DNA from: Gracilaria vermiculophylla
Lineage: Eukaryota > Rhodophyta > Florideophyceae > Gracilariales > Gracilariaceae
Direction: 5' to 3'
NCBI GenBank assembly: GCA_019155205.2
Contig: JAHNZQ020003150.1
Location: 752,160 to 801,848, forward strand
DNA length: 49,689 nucleotides
The notes under the pieces were generated by a model. The model ran no database searches. It saw only the letters and a list, made by a program, of their open reading frames with translations, and was not told the origin of the DNA. The first letter of the stretch is position 1. Every line of letters starts with the position of its first letter. The translations under genes were made by a program, and so were the position numbers. Positions 22,714 through 33,621 of this stretch are shown here, in pieces.

Positions 22714-24330
22714 ATGTTTCAAGATTTTACACCGATGTGGGGCGGCTCGCTAGGCGAGATTAACTGCACCAAATATCGGATAGATCAGTTACCGATCACT
22801 CGGCCAATCGAGCAGCTCTCATGCAGGGCTGTGCCGAAGGCTCTGGAGGGAGAAATATTCCAAGTAAAGCGCATGCTGCGTACCGGAGTCATAGAGCCAG
22901 CCCAATCTCCATGGGCGTCCCCCGTGATCCTTGCGGTTTAATCAGATGGGTTATAGAGATTCTGCATAGATCACCGCAGGCTTAATGCAGCGACTATCTG
23001 GGATACCTACCCGATTATCTGGATGGACGAGTGCATAGATTCACGCAGTGATCCCACCATTTTCATGGCTGTCGACGCCAATTGAGGCTGCTAACAGGTC
23101 CCTGTCAGGGAGAAAGACCTTGACAAATAGGCGTTTGTGTACCATTATGTGACCAACTGCGTCAATTGGATGCTTTTGGTTTGAAAATGCAAGCACAACG
23201 TTTGAGAGGGCTTTTGACGTCCTCTTGAACCGATTCGAATGGTGGACATGCCTTGTGTACTTCGACGATATAATCATCTTTTCGAACCATTTGGATGATC
23301 ATTTCACCCATATGCTGGATATGATGGCGGTACTGCGTGACGTAGATATCACTCTGAAGCTAAGGAAAAGAGAATTCTTTCCGGGCATCGTGACGTTTGA
23401 AAGTCAGGTTATTCGTCACGGACGGTTTATGATCGAAATACTTCAATTCAAGGCTCTCACTGAGGCGCAAGAGCCCCGAACGCCAACTGAATTGAGATCC
23501 TTCATTGGACTAGTCACTTTCTACCGACGGTTGATACCTAAATTTCTCGGAAACCTCCGTACCGCCAAACGCATTACTGCGGGAAGGGCATCCACTGAAG
23601 CTCTCGCCATTCACCACCGTACAATCGACTGCTTTTCAGTTCTTGATTATGGCAGTGACAAAATATTCAATCTTTAACTCCCGAAGGTCGGCCTCCAGTA
23701 GTCTGTGGATACGGATTCCAATGCCCACTAATTGCGTTATGTCCAGGTTTAAACAAGCCCCCGAATGGGAACGCAAGGAAATCTGTTATTGGTCCCGGAC
23801 TCTCAAAGTTCAAGCGAGGAACTTTTTCGTCTAGAAACAGGAGTGCCCCGCCGTAATATGGGCACTCTCCACATTACACCGCCATCTAATGCGGGTGTAC
23901 TTCACCATGTTCATGGATCACTCTTCTTTGAGGGGGTTGATGAAAATTTCTGATGCATCAGGCCGCTTGATTCAGTAGAGACTTCGTATAGCAGAAATCA
24001 CGTTCAAAATTATTAAAAAAAAGGGCTCTAAGAACGTATAAGCCGATGTACTATCACGTTGGCCCGCGAAAGGAGAAGCCGCCTGCGACGACGACGAGGA
24101 CGAGATCACCCGCTTCGTTATCGAATGGATTACCCCAGAAGCTCTGAACTGGACGTTCGAGGAGTCTGACTATGGCAACATCGATGAGTTTCTAAATTGA
24201 GGCGACGCTGAGCATGCCTTGCAGGGGAATTTCACGCCGATTGGCACGGAGGAGATGATCCGAGAACGGTTTGGGGACCCTTTCTTCGTGGATCTACGGA
24301 CTCGTTTGAACGGCGGAGAACATCCATCTT
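22714..24330 (+). pseudogene. Reverse transcriptase and RNase H, gypsy family B
   Basis: RT begins with block 22714-22941 (ending RTGVIEPAQSPWASPVILAV) and a broken FCIDHRRLNAAT segment. The palm in 23225-23677 has an intact catalytic LVYFDDIIIFSNHLDDH and the thumb motif TPTELRSFIGLVTFYRRLIPKF. RNase H follows in pieces: a WSRTL segment at about 23790, ECPAVIWALSTLHRHL at about 23840, DHSSLRGLMKISDASGRL at about 23920 and a KKGSKNV-ADVLSRWPAKGE segment at about 24020-24075. Several stops make it inactive even though the FDD site is conserved. Confidence 0.88.
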
Positions 24331-24369
24331 TTAAGGTGATTGACACAAGCTAACTGCTCCGGAAACTGG

Positions 24370-26010
24370 AGCGTCACTAACAAATTGCGGTGCCCTGTTT
24401 CTACCAGCCCAGTGTCCTTTAACTCTCACATTCCCCGAAACGTGTTGCACACCTGGGTGGAAGAAAACTTTATCTAACCATTCACGGGGTCTTTTAATAG
24501 CCCACGATTGCGGTGGATTGCTACACCGCTTTGCACTTCTGCACATAATGCCAAAGGAACGGGATCAAACTCCGGAAACATTACAACAAGTTGAAGCTTT
24601 TCCCTTCCAGAGTTTCCCTCGAGTTTGTCCCAATCGACACTATCAGTCCGCTTTTGAAGACGAAGAAGGGCAACAACGTTTTGCTCTTACTTACCAATCG
24701 CTTCTCGGAGCTTGTTTGGACAGTTTTTTAACGGAAGACCTCCCTGTTCATGGTTGCAAAAGTGTTTGTAACACACTGGATTTTTGTTTATGGGCCTCCT
24801 GTTGAGGTAATATCTGACAATGGCAAGCAATTATCGTCGCGATTATTTCAAGACCTGTACTGAATACCGGATGTTATGAAGCTCTTTACCACGAACTATA
24901 ACCCGGGAACTAACGGGCAGATTGAGGGTTCAGCCGAGGACTACTCCCGTCGCTGCGCAAATATAACGCGAATCATTTCATCTCGTGAGATCTCTTCACG
25001 GATACTGTGACATATGCGTACAATACGCAGATACACCGGAACACCGACCTTACTCCATTCGACTTAGTCTTATCGCAGACGCTCCTGCCATTGGCGTTAA
25101 AACCTCATGCGCAAGCAGATGCTATTCTTTAGTCGGTAATTATCGCTTAGGGTTGAAGAATTCGCTTACCCAGCTCATGCCGGTTGGCGGGAAGGCAAAG
25201 GAACGCGCTCAAAACGCATACATGAGGAACTTCGGTGACCGCCTGTGCAGTCATCTGCTCGAGCGTATAAAACCTAGAACCTCTGTTTTCATACATTAGA
25301 AGTTCTCGTCCACCGCGAAGGATGAAAATTGTCACAAACTCTCGTCCGTGGCGGATCTCCCGTTTCGGGTTGTGTCCTCTGACCATTACGCGGTGGTAAT
25401 CGCAGTTGGCAAGAAATGGGAGCGCCTGTCATACGACCACGTAATACAAGCGCCTCCTCTCTCACATAAGCTCTCACTGGCCGTCGACGCTTCTGTTACG
25501 GAACCCGGCTTTTCCAGCACCACGGCATCTTTTCCACTGGTGATTCGTAATTCCACATGGGGACTTTCGGACCTTCCGACACTGTCTGGTGTCCCAATTC
25601 CACCGGGTCGCACGCTCGTGCCGCTTCATCTCACTCTCCGTGGCGTATACTACCGTCTATTGGTGTCAGCGCGACCATAGGATGCCATGCCGTCTGATTG
25701 GAGGGAAGCCGGCCTTTGAATCGCAGATATACATTCCTTGCCGTCGCACGGGAACGCCGCTGTTGTGCTACCTTCCGCTCGCAGGAACAGCACCGGAAAC
25801 CAAGAAGAGAGAGGGCTTGGGGCCGCTGTTGTGGACGACCTCACGGACAGAGATGTGTAGTCAAATACCGCATCCTCATAGATGCCTATGTACACACTAG
25901 ACACGTCGAACACAACGAGCCCGGAGGCGGATGTCTACTCTGCTCCGCGGATATACAGTATAACTGCAAGGCGAGTATCCCTGTGCTGGAGACAATGAAA
26001 CAGGCTCAAG
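24370..26010 (+). pseudogene. Integrase and C-terminal region, gypsy family B
   Basis: The zinc-binding N-terminus is barely recognisable. The catalytic core is seen in shifted frames at about 24740-24860, where VEVISDNGKQLSSRLF carries the second catalytic Asp, and NPGTNGQIEG at about 24900 carries the Glu motif. TDTVTYAYNTQIHRNTDLTP follows at about 24998. Downstream, 25300-25560 reads as the C-terminal interaction region (DENCHKLSSVADLPF, WERLSYDHVIQAPPL). Frameshifts and stops are frequent. Confidence 0.75.
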
Positions 26011-26146
26011 TAGGATAAAAATCCGCAAGAAAGGACGGAACTCTACTATCATACCCCTAAATGCAGACGCCCACAGTGGACCATGAATTCAATCTCTCAA
26101 TCTTCGTTCTATTTTTCGCCCATTATATCCATCATGGGGTTTTCAC

Positions 26147-28399
26147 CTAGCTCTCGGGTTTCATTGGGCAATGCGAGTCACAGTGGGCACGGTTTTGCCA
26201 TCGATGAAGGCACTTTTCCGACATGTGTTGGTGATTATCGCTCGTCGCGGGTTTCGCGCAAGAGCAAGAACGAGTGCAAGCAGAGGAGGCCATAAGGCGT
26301 TTTACGGGTTGATGCAAGTCGCGCGCATTTTCGCTGCCACACCACCTGTGGAGGTCTTTATGTAGAGAAACGGTTCCTACTGCCTCTTCAAAGACCGGAT
26401 ACACCCGCCAAGGCGGTTTTCAGGGGCCTCCTTATAAATGCGGCCATATGCCCCAAAATCTCGCTTAAGCAAATCCCGACCTTGCGGAGGAACTGCGAGA
26501 TGATATCGCTGCGAGAGGCCGCGTCTGCATGGTATGTGGAGGAACCGGTATCTCCCAAAGTGCAGGCCGGAGTCGCCTGGGTCGCCGCGTGCGAGGGAGT
26601 GATCGGAGTAATGTCCTCAGACTCATCCTCTAAAGCCGCAGCGCTACCATCGCGCAGGCGTCTTCCCCCATGGAGATGTACCTCTGCACGGCAGGCGCTA
26701 CGTATACCCCGTCAATGGATTCACCCGACTGGAAAATAACATCTTCGAACGCCGCAGCAGGTTCCTGATCTCCCATGCGTTCACCCTCCAAATAGGCGTG
26801 GTGATAGCCGTCGGCGTCGACATATCCACAAGAATGGTGAGCCAGGATCCTCTGGGGTTCGTTGCGATAGGTCTCCGTCTCAGTGCTGCTGATCTCCGTA
26901 TACGCCCATGGATCGAAATACACGAAGTTTCCCCCATCTGCGGTGGTACGCTGGAGACCGGGACTGGATCCACGGCGCGGCTGGCTCAGCTGCAGTTTCT
27001 GTCGCGGCACTTCGTCCCAACAGACTTGGTCGATGTAATTGAGCAATTACAGCATCTATTTCTGGTTGGTCTCACTCCCGAGGAGGATTCTCATGATCAA
27101 ACTACAGATGGATCTCCGCAAGTGCGGTGGGACGTACCAAAGACGGTATTGGTCGTACGGCTCGGCAAAAATGTAAACTGCAGTGCGGACTGCCCACTCC
27201 GTGATAACGACGGACCAAGACCCAAAACAGGGATCGTCCACAATGGCACAGTCCATGTACGCTAAGACCGGGGGAAGCTCGACATATCCACCCCAGCATG
27301 CCTCGAGAATGGAGCACAAATATGGACTCGGGACATAGCCCAACCTGCGGTAATGCGGCACGATGCACTCAATATTCGTGTTCTGATATGGTTCAAATAA
27401 GCCGGTTCGGGCTCTCCAACGCCACGTTTGGCGGATGAAATTCCGCAAGAAGCGCGATCGGCTCTACTGGGAGGGGTACCGAAATTCAGCTCGAATGATA
27501 TACCGTATCCAGCACAAAGCCTCCTGGTGTACCCGTACGCGGCCCCGCTACTTGGCGACTTCCATTTGGTGAAGCATATCGTAGTACCCGAATTCCCCGC
27601 GCGTGCGGTCAAACAGTACGTCGAAGAACACACGATTCCACATCGGTGTCTCAACTGGTTCCTGGAACTGCTGGACGTGCGCAATTCGGATCAACGCACA
27701 ATGGGCTTCTTCCAAGGATTCTCCGCGATGGATGGTTACGATATAAGACGGTACCGCGATAGGATTGCGCCAGTCCCAGAACATAGTAACCACTCTGGAA
27801 ATTCTTCCGCGGACATCGCCCAAGTTTTCGGTGTACGCAGCAATAAACGGCTTATGGCAACCCACGATTGAGTGGAACCACAAAGCGTGCCTTAGCACCT
27901 AGGTTCCTCGCCGAGTTCTCGGGTCAGCCGCCACGATGGCGTCGTAAGTCAGCCAGTGTTGTACTGGCACCTTTCCGCGAAACACGGCACCGATTGGCCA
28001 GTACAACATGGCCGGGTTTCTCGTGTTGGGCGACGCAGATGTCAGAATATCCGCCTAAGTGGCTGCCACAACTTCAAGTCCCACGCCGGGTGCTTCCTCT
28101 TCAGACGGAGGGCTGCTACGCCGCGGGAGTGGAACTGAGCGGAAGCCGAACAAACCACTTGCAAGGTGGTTCGGGGTGCTTTCGGACTTTGCGCGTTCGC
28201 TAGAGACGGTAGCCGAAGCAGTCAGAAAGGATTGGTAAGCAACGCGTGTTGGCTGTCGAGACCGAATTCCGGAACCCGGCCAGTCGGACATGCTCTTATT
28301 GCTGCTATCCGACATTGCACTTTCTCGTGAAGGTGCGCGCTCTGTCTTGAAAAGGTGAAAATGAACTGTAACGCCCTTCAGGGAGGGTTTTCCTAGCAA
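26147..28399 (-). pseudogene. Long antisense ORF of gypsy family B
   Basis: On the strand opposite to gag-pol, five open blocks (28399-28055, 27898-27548, 27448-27056, 27046-26630, 26404-26147) all lie in the same reading frame. They form about 750 codons broken only by a handful of stop codons, with no frameshift needed. The conceptual product has a Ser-rich N-terminal part (ESAMSDSSNKSMSDWPG) followed by a Trp/Tyr/Cys/Pro-rich body (for example FVYFDPWAYTEISS, MFWDWRNPIAVPSY, EACWGGYVELPPVLAYMDC). No known domain is recognised. Its position between integrase and the 3' end mirrors the antisense ORF of family A, although the sequences do not visibly align. The frame conservation suggests it was under coding constraint when the element was active. 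Confidence 0.6.
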
Positions 28400-29270
28400 C
28401 TAGCCGATTTATAGGATTCCCGTTAGGCCATATATATGGAAACAGTTAATGTCGCGGGCGCAATTCACATGAGTTTGTACGATAGACTCCGGAGTTGCCG
28501 ACCCGGCGCGTATCAAGCGACGTGGCACGCGCACTGGACGGCCTCCAGACATGCGCGGGCCAGCCGCACTCGGCCCGCTAGCTACAGTAGGGGTGCCGGG
28601 TGGCACCCGTTTTGCACGGGTATATTAGCGTTTATGATATTTATTTGTTTAGATACTTAGGCTACGTCGGCTTTAGAGCTACCGTACTTTGCAAGACGGG
28701 ACTTCAGCCATTGGCTCCAGTAGACCACACCAAGCGGGATCTTTGGTCTGAATGTGCCGCCCACGCAGGTAAATCTCTCCGCCGTGGAGATGTACGTCGT
28801 GAAATATGGAAGTCAGCCGCCCCTGATGCCAAGAATCATAGTCTGGACTATACTTTCCTTCTTTTCGGCTCGCCCTCATGTAAGATTTGCCCCACCAGAA
28901 CTCCGAGTTACCCCTTTTCGGACTACGTCCGCTACCCGCCCAACACGGCTTTCCCAAGACCCGCGCGGCGCAGTATATTACCCGGCCGTGCCGCGATATC
29001 CCAATATATTACAAAGGTGTCTCACCGAACTTACGGAACCTGCCTCAATCACAGGACTTGCCGGATCCCCGGTTCTTCCATTTGTCTTCCTCCTGTACCC
29101 ATTGCGACGGATTGGCCCCAGAGTTACGCCCGGCTGGTGTGCCTCGCTTGAGGGAGGCTCTACTTCTGCACCATCTCGCGAGAGGAAGGTCCCGAAAATC
29201 TTTCATGGTACTTTACCCTTTGGGATTTTGCACTATAGAAAATACCCAAAAGGTAGCAAACACTTGAATT
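28400..29270 (+). repeat. Possible 3' LTR or untranslated end of gypsy family B
   Basis: This GC-rich 0.9 kb follows the antisense ORF. It has a CCATATATATGG TATA-like palindrome at 28430-28441, a GGGTGCC-GGGT-GGCACCC hairpin at about 28590-28607, and a second AT run (gtatattagc) near 28620. The LTR assignment rests on position alone, since no matching 5' copy was found and the termini are unclear. Confidence 0.35.
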
Positions 29271-29289
29271 AAACTTCTTGAAAATTTCC

Positions 29290-30022
29290 GCGTCAATGGT
29301 CGTTTCAAAAAAATTGAATATCGATAATACCTGTTTTAAAAAAGCCGGTCCAGGATATTATCGATGATCCACGAAATGTCTAATGCAAATCTCAAATAAA
29401 GTTTTACAAAGATCATGCAAATAAACTATCACTAATCTGGTTCATCAAGATTGAAAATGTTTTATATGTGAAAATAACGTTTTTTCAATTTTTTTCAGTA
29501 CGCTTTAATTGCGTACCAGTCAACGCGCATTGATTTTGTGGTTGTACAGTAGAAGAAAAGATGTTTTCATTTTTTAATACTTTAGTACATTTATGGTATT
29601 GTCGTTTACCATACTGTTGATTTCGAAACGTTGACATTAAGGTTTATTCAAAGGTTCTCGTAAGATACATTTTTCCTTTATCAATTTCCGTGTACTTTAT
29701 TTTTTAATTGCTGGAGTAGGCATTTTAGGGCGTCTTGGAGATCTTTCTAACCCTTCAAGAGTTGGATGTTGGAGAACAATAGCAATTAGGACTGTGTTAT
29801 GCATTATGTTTCACAAAATAGCACTTTTCGAACTGTGCTTGGTTCTTATTTTGATGGTCTCCGAAGCTGTTCTTGCTTAGTAAGTGGAGGACTGAGAGAA
29901 AGGAAAGAAAACGGTGTATATCTCGTATTGAAACAATTCTATGTAGACGAAGAGCAAAACGTAGCCTACAGTGCAACTATGCGCAATATTAAGGGGTAAT
30001 ATGAATTTGAAAGGCTCTGTAT
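29290..30022 (-). mobile_element. Tc1-like transposon remnant, internally deleted
   Basis: The right end, read on the minus strand, starts CAGAGCCTTTCAAATTCAT at 30022 after a TA, similar to the ends of the 2594-3871 element. A related CGTTTCAAAA stretch lies near 29302. At about 29605-29650 the minus strand encodes NLNVNVSKSTVW, matching the helix-turn-helix LNVSKST motif in the transposase of 2745-3744. The catalytic domain is missing, so the copy is about 0.7 kb instead of 1.3 kb. Confidence 0.55.
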
Positions 30023-30980
30023 TTGCCGAAGAGATTTTTATGTATTGTAGCGCCTCCCATATACACGCACTTTTCGGATGAGGTATCTGTAGATGAGATC
30101 ATCGGCCAATACTTTTAGTGTTTCTTTGTTTGTGTTTATTACTTGCAGATATGCAAATATGACACTTGGCAGACTCTCCCGGCTCCGCAATAGAATCCGT
30201 GACCTATCTGTTTCAATACATCAATTCCGTGTCTGTAAAAGCGAGTTGTGTCAAAAAAGTTGACTCATTTGAGCTCTCTTAGTTTAGATGCATGAAGTAG
30301 TTCATATGATGGGAAAGCTTCGGTAAAAACAAATCCCAAGTTAACTGTCTTTGCAAGCATCGTAGACATACCAGACTTGTATTGGAAATGAAAATTGTCT
30401 GTCAGCAGTATATGTCAGACGCACCCAATAAAATCTGTAACGACGTTTCCAAGTAACTTTTCTTGATTTGATTCTGAATGGTTTAACAACGATAATAAAA
30501 ACTGCGCTTTGCACTGAGCGAGCCGGCAAGCGACTGCAACGCTTAGTAGTTGTTGGAGCGCTTTTCTCGATGCTGCTGAATCCCATTTTTCGCTCTTGTT
30601 TATCATCTCATATTTTTTCATCGGGCAATGGAGACCTTAATTCGAAAGAGCACATAAATGCGCATATATTTTAAAAGTTTTGTCGATTTTGCCGTTTTGG
30701 TTAATATAGTATTTGATTTGATGCGATTTTTAAAGAAAACACGCCACTTTCGTGGCTCTTCCTCGACACCGTTCATTTCAATCTTCATTTCAAGCATCAC
30801 TTTTTGCTCACATGGACCATAGTTGGGCATGTGTAAGCAAAGTTTCTTTCTGCCTCGTCGTCTGCTTGTCTCGGCATCGTCTCCGTCATCCGGTCTGTTA
30901 TCGGAACGTTCAACGAATTCACTTACGTCAAGCTTCTCAGCACACTGCTGGTTTGAAGCACCCCCAAAGCCCTCAAATAG
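30023..30980. other. AT-rich intergenic stretch
   Basis: No supported gene. Overlapping short frames on both strands at 30341-30830 have no recognisable domains. Near 30990-31020 there is a short imperfect array of gtcagc units. Confidence 0.4.
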
Positions 30981-31547
30981 CTCTACAAAGCCGTCAGCCG
31001 TCAGCTGTCAGCCATCAGCCCTGATCTGCCACATAACATACGCTCAACAATCGTAAAGCCTCCCCTGCCCCTCACCGATGCGCCTGTTTTCCGTTTCAAC
31101 TTTGATGAAGGTCACTCAGCCCTCTTCTTCGTCCCGGGTACTTTGGACGACGCAATTGGTTGGGATGAGGCAATGGTTTGAGAACATCAATTCAAGTTTC
31201 TCATATCACCGCTAGCTTTTCGCGCCCCAGAACAAGCTTATGAAGGGGAGAACGACATATGCATTCCTGGAATCAACACACTGCACCAGCTGCACCCAAG
31301 GCACACCACAACCGAAAAACGGCTCCTTTACTACGTATTCTGCGACATACTCATCGCGTATCTGCGTCTCGTTTCTTCCCTCGATCAAGGAGACGTCCGA
31401 CTCCTTGCAAAGCGGGCCATCGACTTGCGCATTTTACTGAGTGCATTAAGTCATATTCTTTCTAAAAGATCTCCACCGAGGTCCGAGCGTGCCGGTTTGA
31501 TCAGATCAGCGGAAGAATTGGACTTAATTTGGGCCAACATTTCTTAA
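30981..31547 (+). pseudogene. Decayed protein-coding gene, part 1 (unidentified)
   Basis: After a TAG at 30978 one plus-strand frame stays open for 188 codons to the TAA at 31545, apart from a single TGA at 31179. The part after that TGA has no Met codon, so simple ORF searches miss it. The translation looks protein-like: VFRFNFDEGHSALFFVPGT and LDDAIGWDEAMV before the TGA, FKFLISPLAFRAPEQAY and EKRLLYYVFCDILIAYL after it, then a helical LLAKRAIDLRILLSALSHIL and a terminal AEELDLIWANIS. I do not recognise the family. It could be a pseudogene, or exons of a gene with splice sites I cannot place. The block at 31607-32038 is probably its continuation in another frame. Confidence 0.45.
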
Positions 31548-31606
31548 TTTCGACATGATCGATACCCCTTGTCCCCCCCTTCCCCCAGAAGCGCGTCCGA
31601 TATTGA

Positions 31607-32038
31607 CATGAACACACCATGCGAGTGGATGCGGCGGAAATTGAGTTGGTCGTGTATTCAAGATCGACCATGAACCTCAGATCCGCACTCCAGAGGCACG
31701 TATAACAAAATATCGAAGAGGGCAAAACGGAACAGGAAATCCAACAAAGACTGCTTAAACTGGCGACTGATACTACTGTGGGTATCGCAACATCAGGGTT
31801 CCCAGATGATCCGGCGTACATTCGGATCACAACATACAAGTACCAACTATCAACGAGATTCGGCGCGAAGTTGCGCAACGAGCCAGATCGCGATGGAAAA
31901 TACGCCATGTACACTACTACCGATGCCCCGTTTCCAAAAGGATTATTCGACACGCATATCTTTTCCGCTGTCACAGTACAATACTTGTTTCTTCCAACGG
32001 CAATCAATGGCGTCAAAAGGTTTCGGGCTTTACAATGA
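31607..32038 (+). pseudogene. Decayed protein-coding gene, part 2 (unidentified)
   Basis: A second plus-strand frame is open from 31607 to the TGA that ends at 32038, with one TAA at 31703-31705. It reads MRVDAAEIELVVYSRSTM (ATG at 31619), then EEGKTEQEIQQRLLKLATD and TSGFPDDPAYIRITTYKYQL, and ends AVTVQYLFLPTAINGV. A pyrimidine-rich run ending in CAG (31567-31588) just upstream looks like a 3' splice site, so an intron from part 1 is conceivable, although the frame still meets a TGA at 31604. The family is unknown. Confidence 0.4.
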
Positions 32039-32097
32039 GCACATGAATGGCACTGTGATTGTTGGGTCCAACGCCAGTATAGTCATCTGTGGGGAAA

Positions 32098-32178
32098 AGC
32101 CGTGCCAGGACTCGAATCTGGTGTGACTGTCTTCCGCATAACGTACGCACGATGGTTACCGGCTGGGCTATGGCGGCT
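32098..32178 (-). tRNA. tRNA-like sequence, possibly a pseudo-tRNA
   Basis: Read on the minus strand, TAGCCCAGCCGG at about 32170-32159 fits the internal A box. AGATTCGAGTCC at about 32121-32110 fits the B box, inside a T-arm with a 7-base loop and four of five stem pairs. An AGCCGCC/CACGGCT acceptor pairing works at five of seven positions. A GTACGTT anticodon loop (anticodon ACG, Arg) can be drawn, but with weak stem pairs and an unusual pyrimidine at position 37. The D-arm does not fold well. It is more likely a degenerate tRNA or tRNA-derived sequence than a working gene. Confidence 0.35.
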
Positions 32179-32179
32179 T

Positions 32180-32960
32180 ATGTGCTTGCAGAAGGCACTG
32201 AACGGGATGTGTTCAAGTACTGACATTGTCTTTGATCTGCCACTCGCTGACACCACAACCGGTGCGCTACTTTAAACTCTGATGGTGCTGACAGATGAAA
32301 CGAGGAGGCTATATGCACCAAATAAAACATCGAAAAAATTCGAGAGAGAGCACCTTCCCGCTCTAAAATTCGCGTAATCTTTGCTACAAGATGGTCTCGG
32401 AAATGGGCATGTAGACATCGTTGTTCAGATTTTGGGGATCCACAAAAGCCCATCAATGGACCCACGCCTTGTATCATCGACAAGGACAAACAAGAAGAAC
32501 AATTCTTTCAATGTTTTCGCTTTTCCCAATCGCTCACCACTTGGGCATGGTCAACAATTGACACGGATACCATCATTTCTTTTTGCCGAGAACTTTAAGA
32601 CCGACACCGACAACCAGTATCATGGTGCACTGACATCTGGGCATAAGTCAAATAGGTCACCATTGGCAAAACTCTCATCGTTTGAATGAGTCAATGGAGA
32701 GAATAGTGCGCAGGTATTGCTCGTTTCGTCGTTATTGCGAATGCCATCACATCTTGCATCGAAATTCCTGGAGCACACTAAAGGTGCCTCCAGCGTGTTG
32801 TGATAAATACCCAGACGTGTCAAGATCACGTCGAAAATGCAGTTTGAAGACGGCGGGCAAATACGCAAAACAAGAATGAAATGTTAGTGGTTTCTAGAGA
32901 AGCACTCTGTTTTAGTATTTCTTCACATTTCAAAGCGTTCGAAAGCCTAGTTGCTTCGCA
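32180..32960. other. Intergenic stretch, no recognised gene
   Basis: Short frames occur on both strands (32178-32489 minus, 32381-32689 plus, 32620-32868 minus) with no recognisable motif. They overlap and conflict, so none is called. Confidence 0.4.
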
Positions 32961-32967
32961 AAACTTA

Positions 32968-33621
32968 TCACCGCTCCCTTTCACACGGGTCAAATTTGGC
33001 ATAATTTATGTTCGAATTAGGCTCACAGATTGGACTTTCTTCCATGAAAATTTCCTCGCAGATGAAGCAGTTAGGGCGAACACAAGGTGCTGGCGAAGGC
33101 GACGGCGAGAGCACAACTGACATGGATGGTGATACAGACATTAAAGACAAAGTGGACGGCGTGGGTACAGCAGAGATCGACAACGATGCAGAACGTGAAA
33201 GGAAAGCAGAAGACGTAGGCGCAACGGACATAGAAGGCAATGCATACATCAAAGACGAAGCGGACGGCGTGGGTACGCCAGATATTGACGGCGATGCAGA
33301 TATCGAAAGGCAAGCGAGCAAAGGAGGCGATGCGGACATCAAAGAGTGAGTGGACGGTGTGGGTACGGTAGACATGGACGGCGATGCTAACATCAAAGAG
33401 GAAGCAAATGGTGTGGGTACGGCAGATATGGACGGCGATGCTGACATCAAAGACAGTGTATGTTCAATCGACATGGGCGAGGAAGGGTAGTTTGAAATTG
33501 ATGGAGAGATAGTTGGACACGAAGATGGAACAGGTGTCGGTGACGGAGTACTGGAAGAAGTTGGCATAGGACAGTTGCTCTTTCTCGCACACCTACATTG
33601 CCGCGGGCAGGGAGTATTCAC
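32968..33621 (-). CDS. Ser/Pro-rich ORF with 18-residue repeats (hypothetical)
   Basis: The minus strand is open for 218 codons from 33621 to a stop at 32968. The frame extends about 25 codons further upstream without an ATG, and the first in-frame ATG opens MPTSSSTPSPTPVPSSC. The N-terminal part is Cys-rich (CPRQCRCARKSNCP). The middle holds about six 18-residue units of the type SLMSASPSISAVPTP. The C-terminal part has Cys pairs (CVRPNCFICEEIF) and ends DPCERER. Such composition would suit a wall, surface or extracellular protein, but no signal peptide is visible, so an upstream exon may be missing. The opposite strand is partly open in an Asp/Gly-rich repeat frame (33008-33349) that ends in a stop, so the minus frame is preferred. 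Real expression is unproven. Confidence 0.4.
   Translation of the reverse strand: MNTPCPRQCRCARKSNCPMPTSSSTPSPTPVPSSCPTISPSISNYPSSPMSIEHTLSLMSASPSISAVPTPFASSLMLASPSMSTVPTPSTHSLMSASPPLLACLSISASPSISGVPTPSASSLMYALPSMSVAPTSSAFLSRSASLSISAVPTPSTLSLMSVSPSMSVVLSPSPSPAPCVRPNCFICEEIFMEESPICEPNSNINYAKFDPCERER
33100..33460 (-). repeat. 54-bp minisatellite
   Basis: The motif ggtgtgggtac (plus strand, with variants) recurs at 33158, about 33212, 33266, 33356 and 33410. Spacing is 54 bp except for one unit that looks 18 bp short. All spacings are multiples of three, so frame is kept in the Ser/Pro-rich ORF on the minus strand. Confidence 0.8.

Larger units (their letters stand above)
19117..28399 (+). mobile_element. 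Ty3/gypsy LTR retrotransposon, family B, decayed
   Basis: A second gypsy lineage has gag from 19117, protease near 21800, RT and RNase H at 22714-24330, integrase at about 24370-26010, and a long antisense frame at 28399-26147. Domain order (RT, RNase H, integrase) gives the superfamily. Coding sequence is clearly different from family A, although some motifs such as DHSSLRGLMKISDASGRL are of the same general type. No 5' LTR was identified before 19117, where the DNA becomes AT-rich, so the 5' end may be lost. A 309-bp miniature LTR element is inserted in gag. Confidence 0.8.

Noticed and set aside
31501..32016. 171-codon minus-strand ORF
   Set aside because: Shadow of the more protein-like plus-strand frames at 30981-32038.
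33100..33460. CRISPR-like array from regularly spaced repeats
   Set aside because: Units are contiguous 54-bp minisatellite copies without unique spacers, in a eukaryotic context.
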